This document shows, in pieces, positions 6,396 to 8,556 of a stretch of DNA of 8,556 nucleotides. This DNA comes from Rhodanobacteraceae bacterium (GTDB taxonomy: Bacteria > Pseudomonadota > Gammaproteobacteria > Xanthomonadales > SZUA-5). The DNA lies in assembly GCA_003233535.1 (NCBI GenBank), contig QIMA01000180.1, positions 1 through 8,556 of the forward strand. Direction: 5' to 3'. Position 1 is the first letter of the stretch. Every line of letters starts with the position of its first letter. Under the pieces are notes generated by a model. It was not told the origin of the DNA, did not search any database, and saw only the letters and a program-made list of their open reading frames with translations. Both the position numbers and the translations under genes were made by a program.

Positions 6396-6647
6396 GTGAT
6401 CGACGTACTCAAGCTGGACGAGCTGGCGCGACGCCTCACCGGGATGATTCCTGAAGACATCAAAGGTGCGCGCGAAGATCTAAACAAAAATTTCCGCAGC
6501 GTGCTGCAGTCCAGCCTGCAGCGCCTGGAACTAGTCACTCGCGATGAGTTTGAAGTGCAGCGAGAAATCCTCCGCCGCACGCGCAAAAAGCTCGAGCAGT
6601 TAGAGCAGCAACTCGCGGAGATAGAGACGGCACGATCGTCAGACTGA
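6396..6647 (+). CDS. ubiK: UbiK, accessory factor for aerobic ubiquinone biosynthesis
   Basis: This is an 83-residue protein of normal length for the UbiK family (formerly YqiC/BMFP). The family binds UbiJ in the soluble Ubi complex that carries out the late hydroxylation steps of ubiquinone synthesis, and has been reported to promote membrane fusion. Visible features are an N-terminal amphipathic helix, DVLKLDELARRLTGMIPEDI (3-22), a middle segment with VLQSSLQRLELVTRDEFEVQ (36-55) that carries the family's RLxLVxRxEFxVQ core, and a C-terminal coiled coil, REILRRTRKKLEQLEQQLAE (56-75), with leucines in heptad-like spacing. The start is GTG with AAGGAAG (6383-6389) just upstream. It stands alone between a 234-bp left gap and a 188-bp right gap. 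The NDUFA9/COQ11-like SDR two genes upstream may also touch quinone metabolism, but nothing shows that they share regulation. Confidence 0.93.
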   Translation: MIDVLKLDELARRLTGMIPEDIKGAREDLNKNFRSVLQSSLQRLELVTRDEFEVQREILRRTRKKLEQLEQQLAEIETARSSD

Positions 6648-6835
6648 ACCAGTGTGCTGAACAGCAAGATCAGCGACGCCGGTCTATCAAGTCCCGCATC
6701 CGCCTAGCGCAGCGTCTCAACCTGACCAGTTTCGCACCATCGTCGCGGTCCCGACAACCGCTCGCCCGGCCACCCGCGCTTGAGTCAGCCAGTGATAGAG
6801 TCGCAGCCCACAGCGTACCGAGCCGGGGTGAATAG

Positions 6836-8134
6836 TTGGCCAAAGATGATCCGCAAGCCACCCAACCCGGCAAGGTGCTGTTCTTGCTCCTGCTGGCAAA
6901 TCTGCTGAACTTTTTTGACCGCAGCCTGCCTGCGGTCGTCGCCGAACCGATTCGCCTAGAGTTTGGTCTCAGTGATCTGCAGTTGGGCCTGCTATCGACC
7001 GTGTTCGTGGTGGTCTACGCCGTCGCCGGATTGCCGCTGGGTCGACTCGCAGACACCCGCTCGCGACGCACCGTGTTGGTCTGGGGGCTGGTGGTTTGGA
7101 GTCTGTTTACCGGCTTTGGCGGTTTGGCCTGGAGCTTTATCTCGCTGTTGATCATTCGCATCGGCGTCGGTATCGGCGAGGCTTGCTATGCGCCGATCGC
7201 TAACTCGCTGATTGCCGACATGTACCCGTCTGCGCGGCGTGCCAGGGCGGTTGGCATCTACATGCTCGGTTTGCCGCTGGGTCTGATGCTGGCGTTTTTC
7301 GGGGTGGGGCCGATCGTCGAGGCTTTCGATAGCTGGCGCGCCCCGTTTCTGCTGGCAGCGCTGCCGGGCTTGGCGCTGGCTTGGTTTATTGCGCGCATAC
7401 CCGAGCCACAACGTGGCGCAGCCGACGGCGTGGTTGCTTCGACCGAGCCGGTGGTCCATCCATTCCGCACGCTGCTGCGCATCCCCACGCTGTGGTGGGT
7501 CATTGCCTCGGGTCTAACGATCAATTTCGCTGCCTACCCAACCTCCGGATTTCTAGTGCCGCTGCTACAGCGCCATTTCCAGCTCAGCCTCAGCGTTGCT
7601 GCCAGCATGACCGGCATCATCGTTGGCCTAACCGGCCTAGTGGGGCTGACCGTGGGCGGCGTGCTGGCCGACCGCATGCACAGCCGTGGCGGCAGCGGGC
7701 GACTGCTGTTCGGCGCCGCCATGCTCGCCTTCTCAGCGGCCAGCGTATTCGGCGCGCTGTGGTTCGGCGCGCAGACCCTGGCCGTTTTCACCACCCTGTT
7801 CGCGCTGGGCTGGCTGGCCTATTACACCTATTTCACCAGCGTCTATCCGGCCATTCATGACGTCGTCGAGCCGCGTCTGCGGGCCACCGCGATGGCACTG
7901 TACTTCGCCGCCATGTATCTGCTCGGTGGCGCTACGGGACCGGTTGTGGTCGGTGCGCTTTCCGATCACTTGGCGCTCAGCGCGATGCAGGCGGCCGGCG
8001 CCCCAGAGATGACCGAGGCCTTCAAGTCCGTCGGCCTGTATCAGGCGATGTATCTGGTGCCGCTAATGCTGCTGCTCACCGCATTGTTCATCTACGGCGC
8101 ATCGCGTAGCTATGTGCGAGACCGGCAAAGCTAG
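6836..8134 (+). CDS. MFS transporter, spinster-like
   Basis: This 432-residue inner-membrane protein has about 12 predicted hydrophobic segments, normal for the major facilitator superfamily. The first helix ends in LNFFDRSLPAVV (24-35), like the N(Y/F)xDR segment of spinster-type carriers. Motif A after helix 2 reads GRLADTRSRR (69-78), and its counterpart in the second half reads GGVLADRMHSRGG (274-286). Helix 4 contains R108 and E115 in RIGVGIGEACYAP, charged positions typical of spinster relatives, which use proton coupling. The TTG start is chosen because GGGGTG (6825-6830) lies 5 nt upstream and the hydrophobic helix follows after 13 polar residues. Bacterial members are mostly of unknown substrate, so none is proposed. 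No regulator or partner gene adjoins it. The 188-bp gap upstream shows no clear promoter. Confidence 0.9.
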   Translation: MAKDDPQATQPGKVLFLLLLANLLNFFDRSLPAVVAEPIRLEFGLSDLQLGLLSTVFVVVYAVAGLPLGRLADTRSRRTVLVWGLVVWSLFTGFGGLAWSFISLLIIRIGVGIGEACYAPIANSLIADMYPSARRARAVGIYMLGLPLGLMLAFFGVGPIVEAFDSWRAPFLLAALPGLALAWFIARIPEPQRGAADGVVASTEPVVHPFRTLLRIPTLWWVIASGLTINFAAYPTSGFLVPLLQRHFQLSLSVAASMTGIIVGLTGLVGLTVGGVLADRMHSRGGSGRLLFGAAMLAFSAASVFGALWFGAQTLAVFTTLFALGWLAYYTYFTSVYPAIHDVVEPRLRATAMALYFAAMYLLGGATGPVVVGALSDHLALSAMQAAGAPEMTEAFKSVGLYQAMYLVPLMLLLTALFIYGASRSYVRDRQS

Positions 8135-8194
8135 TCTCGAGGTAGGTCGAGCATGATCTACGTGGCGTATTGCGAGTCGCCTTTTGCACAAACT

Positions 8195-8260
8195 GGGCCC
8201 CGCCCGTCGGCATGGATAGAAACGACTCGGCAGTCATTGCATGCCTTGTGGGCGGGACCC
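8195..8260 (-). repeat. Nested compound hairpin, possible structured RNA
   Basis: Three stems are nested. The outer stem is GGGCCCCGCCC (8195-8205) with GGGCGGGACCC (8250-8260), 11 pairs with one mismatch. The middle stem is GGCATG (8209-8214) with CATGCC (8240-8245), perfect. The inner stem is GACT (8224-8227) with AGTC (8232-8235) around CGGC. The one mismatch is C-A on the + strand but would be a G-U pair in a - strand transcript, which is why - is given. It could also be a DNA repeat or the end of a mobile element. Confidence 0.5.
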
Positions 8261-8261
8261 G

Positions 8262-8315
8262 CAATCGGTTCAATTCGCGATTGTCAGGGGTGATCGAACC
8301 AACTGCCCTCGACAA
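8262..8315. repeat. Two further stem-loops directly after the nested hairpin
   Basis: CAATCG (8262-8267) pairs with CGATTG (8278-8283) across 10 nt. Partly competing with it, TTGTCAGGG (8281-8289) pairs with CCCT-GACAA (8306-8315) with one bulged C at 8310. The overlap at 8281-8283 means the two stems cannot form fully at the same time, an arrangement seen in switching RNA leaders but also possible by chance. Confidence 0.4.
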
Positions 8316-8448
8316 CCTAACCCGAAGTTTCATGAGCGCTCGTCGCGACGGTGACGCCCGCTTTCAATAACAGATGGGGGTGTCGTGGTGCGGTCCGCTT
8401 GCCTGGAAAGCAGCGAAGGCGTGGGAGCGGGGGTGGCCGCAGCAGAAG

Positions 8449-8486
8449 GTTCATGAAACTCCTGGCTAGCCCGGAATTTCATAAAC
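8449..8486. repeat. 38-bp near-perfect palindrome with TTTCATGA half-sites
   Basis: Arms 8449-8462 (GTTCATGAAACTCC) and 8473-8486 (GGAATTTCATAAAC) are symmetric about 8467.5, and the 8-bp palindrome GGCTAGCC (8464-8471) has the same centre. Sixteen of 19 base pairs match. Two of the three mismatches (8452/8483, 8459/8476) become G-U pairs in a - strand RNA. A further 10-nt half-site, AGTTTCATGA (8326-8335), is the exact reverse complement of 8451-8460. It could be an operator, an RNA stem, a REP-like repeat or the terminal region of an insertion element. Confidence 0.55.
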
Positions 8487-8556
8487 TTCACGCGCCCTCG
8501 CTAGGCCCTTGATCGCCCAGCGGTTTTTCCTCAGTCGGGTGTATGAACCACTACAC

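Larger units (their letters stand above)
8135..8556. other. Gene-poor right end rich in inverted repeats
   Basis: No open frame here has both a ribosome site and recognisable protein character. The region is dominated by inverted repeats, listed separately (8195-8315 and 8449-8486). Further small palindromes are GAGCGCTC (8334-8341) and CGTCGCGACG (8341-8350). At the far right an ATG at 8543 opens a frame (MNHYT), and another open frame ends in RFFLSRVYEPLH; either could be the start or part of a gene beyond the window. No T-rich terminator is seen after the MFS gene. Confidence 0.5.

Noticed and set aside
8315..8321. ACCTAAC, matching the RYYYAAC core of integron attC sites
   Set aside because: No partner GTTRRRY core or paired inner boxes are found at a suitable distance, so it is a chance match.
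8088..8333. 81-codon minus-strand frame overlapping the MFS 3' end
   Set aside because: It overlaps a secure gene, has an arginine-rich low-complexity character and lacks initiation signals.
8170..8370. 66-codon + strand frame (TTG start) after the MFS gene
   Set aside because: There is no ribosome site and no recognisable family, and its bases are better explained by the nested hairpins they form.
1..8556. CRISPR array, rRNA or tRNA genes
   Set aside because: No regularly spaced direct repeats and no rRNA or tRNA sequence patterns were seen on either strand.

Overview
The window reads as chromosomal DNA of a high-G+C proteobacterium, probably a gammaproteobacterium near Lysobacterales/Xanthomonadales. 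The support is a ubiK gene (a ubiquinone-synthesis accessory factor of proteobacteria), GTG and TTG starts with good Shine-Dalgarno sites, and a secreted propeller protein ending in a short DGFE tail of a kind I associate with that order. The taxonomic call is an inference. All seven confident genes lie on the + strand.

Layout: 104-1167 is a two-gene arsenic-detoxification unit, arsC then arsH, with 2 nt between them. 1285-3370 is a separate, less G+C-rich two-gene module: an ABC/OLD-type (AAA15/AAA_21-like) ATPase followed 1 nt later by a small TOPRIM-like protein of DUF4276 type. This is the most interesting part of the window. It looks like a split OLD-type system, comparable in architecture to PARIS (AriA/AriB) or RloA/RloB, and is a good candidate for an anti-phage module, although no function is proved here. 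3497-4438 is an NDUFA9/COQ11-like atypical SDR. 4530-6161 is a secreted seven-repeat FG-GAP beta-propeller protein with its own plausible promoter, followed by a perfect 18-bp hairpin. 6396-6647 is ubiK. 6836-8134 is a spinster-like MFS transporter.

The last 422 bases (8135-8556) hold no convincing gene but are full of inverted repeats: a nested 66-nt hairpin, two further adjacent stem-loops and a 38-bp near-perfect palindrome. The right part may be a regulatory RNA, a repeat family or the edge of a mobile element running out of the window.

Functionally, arsC and arsH act together on arsenic. The ATPase and TOPRIM genes appear translationally coupled and should act as one complex or effector pair. 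The remaining genes look like ordinary single housekeeping or envelope functions. The lower G+C of 1285-3370 suggests that this module was inserted between the arsenic genes and the SDR gene.
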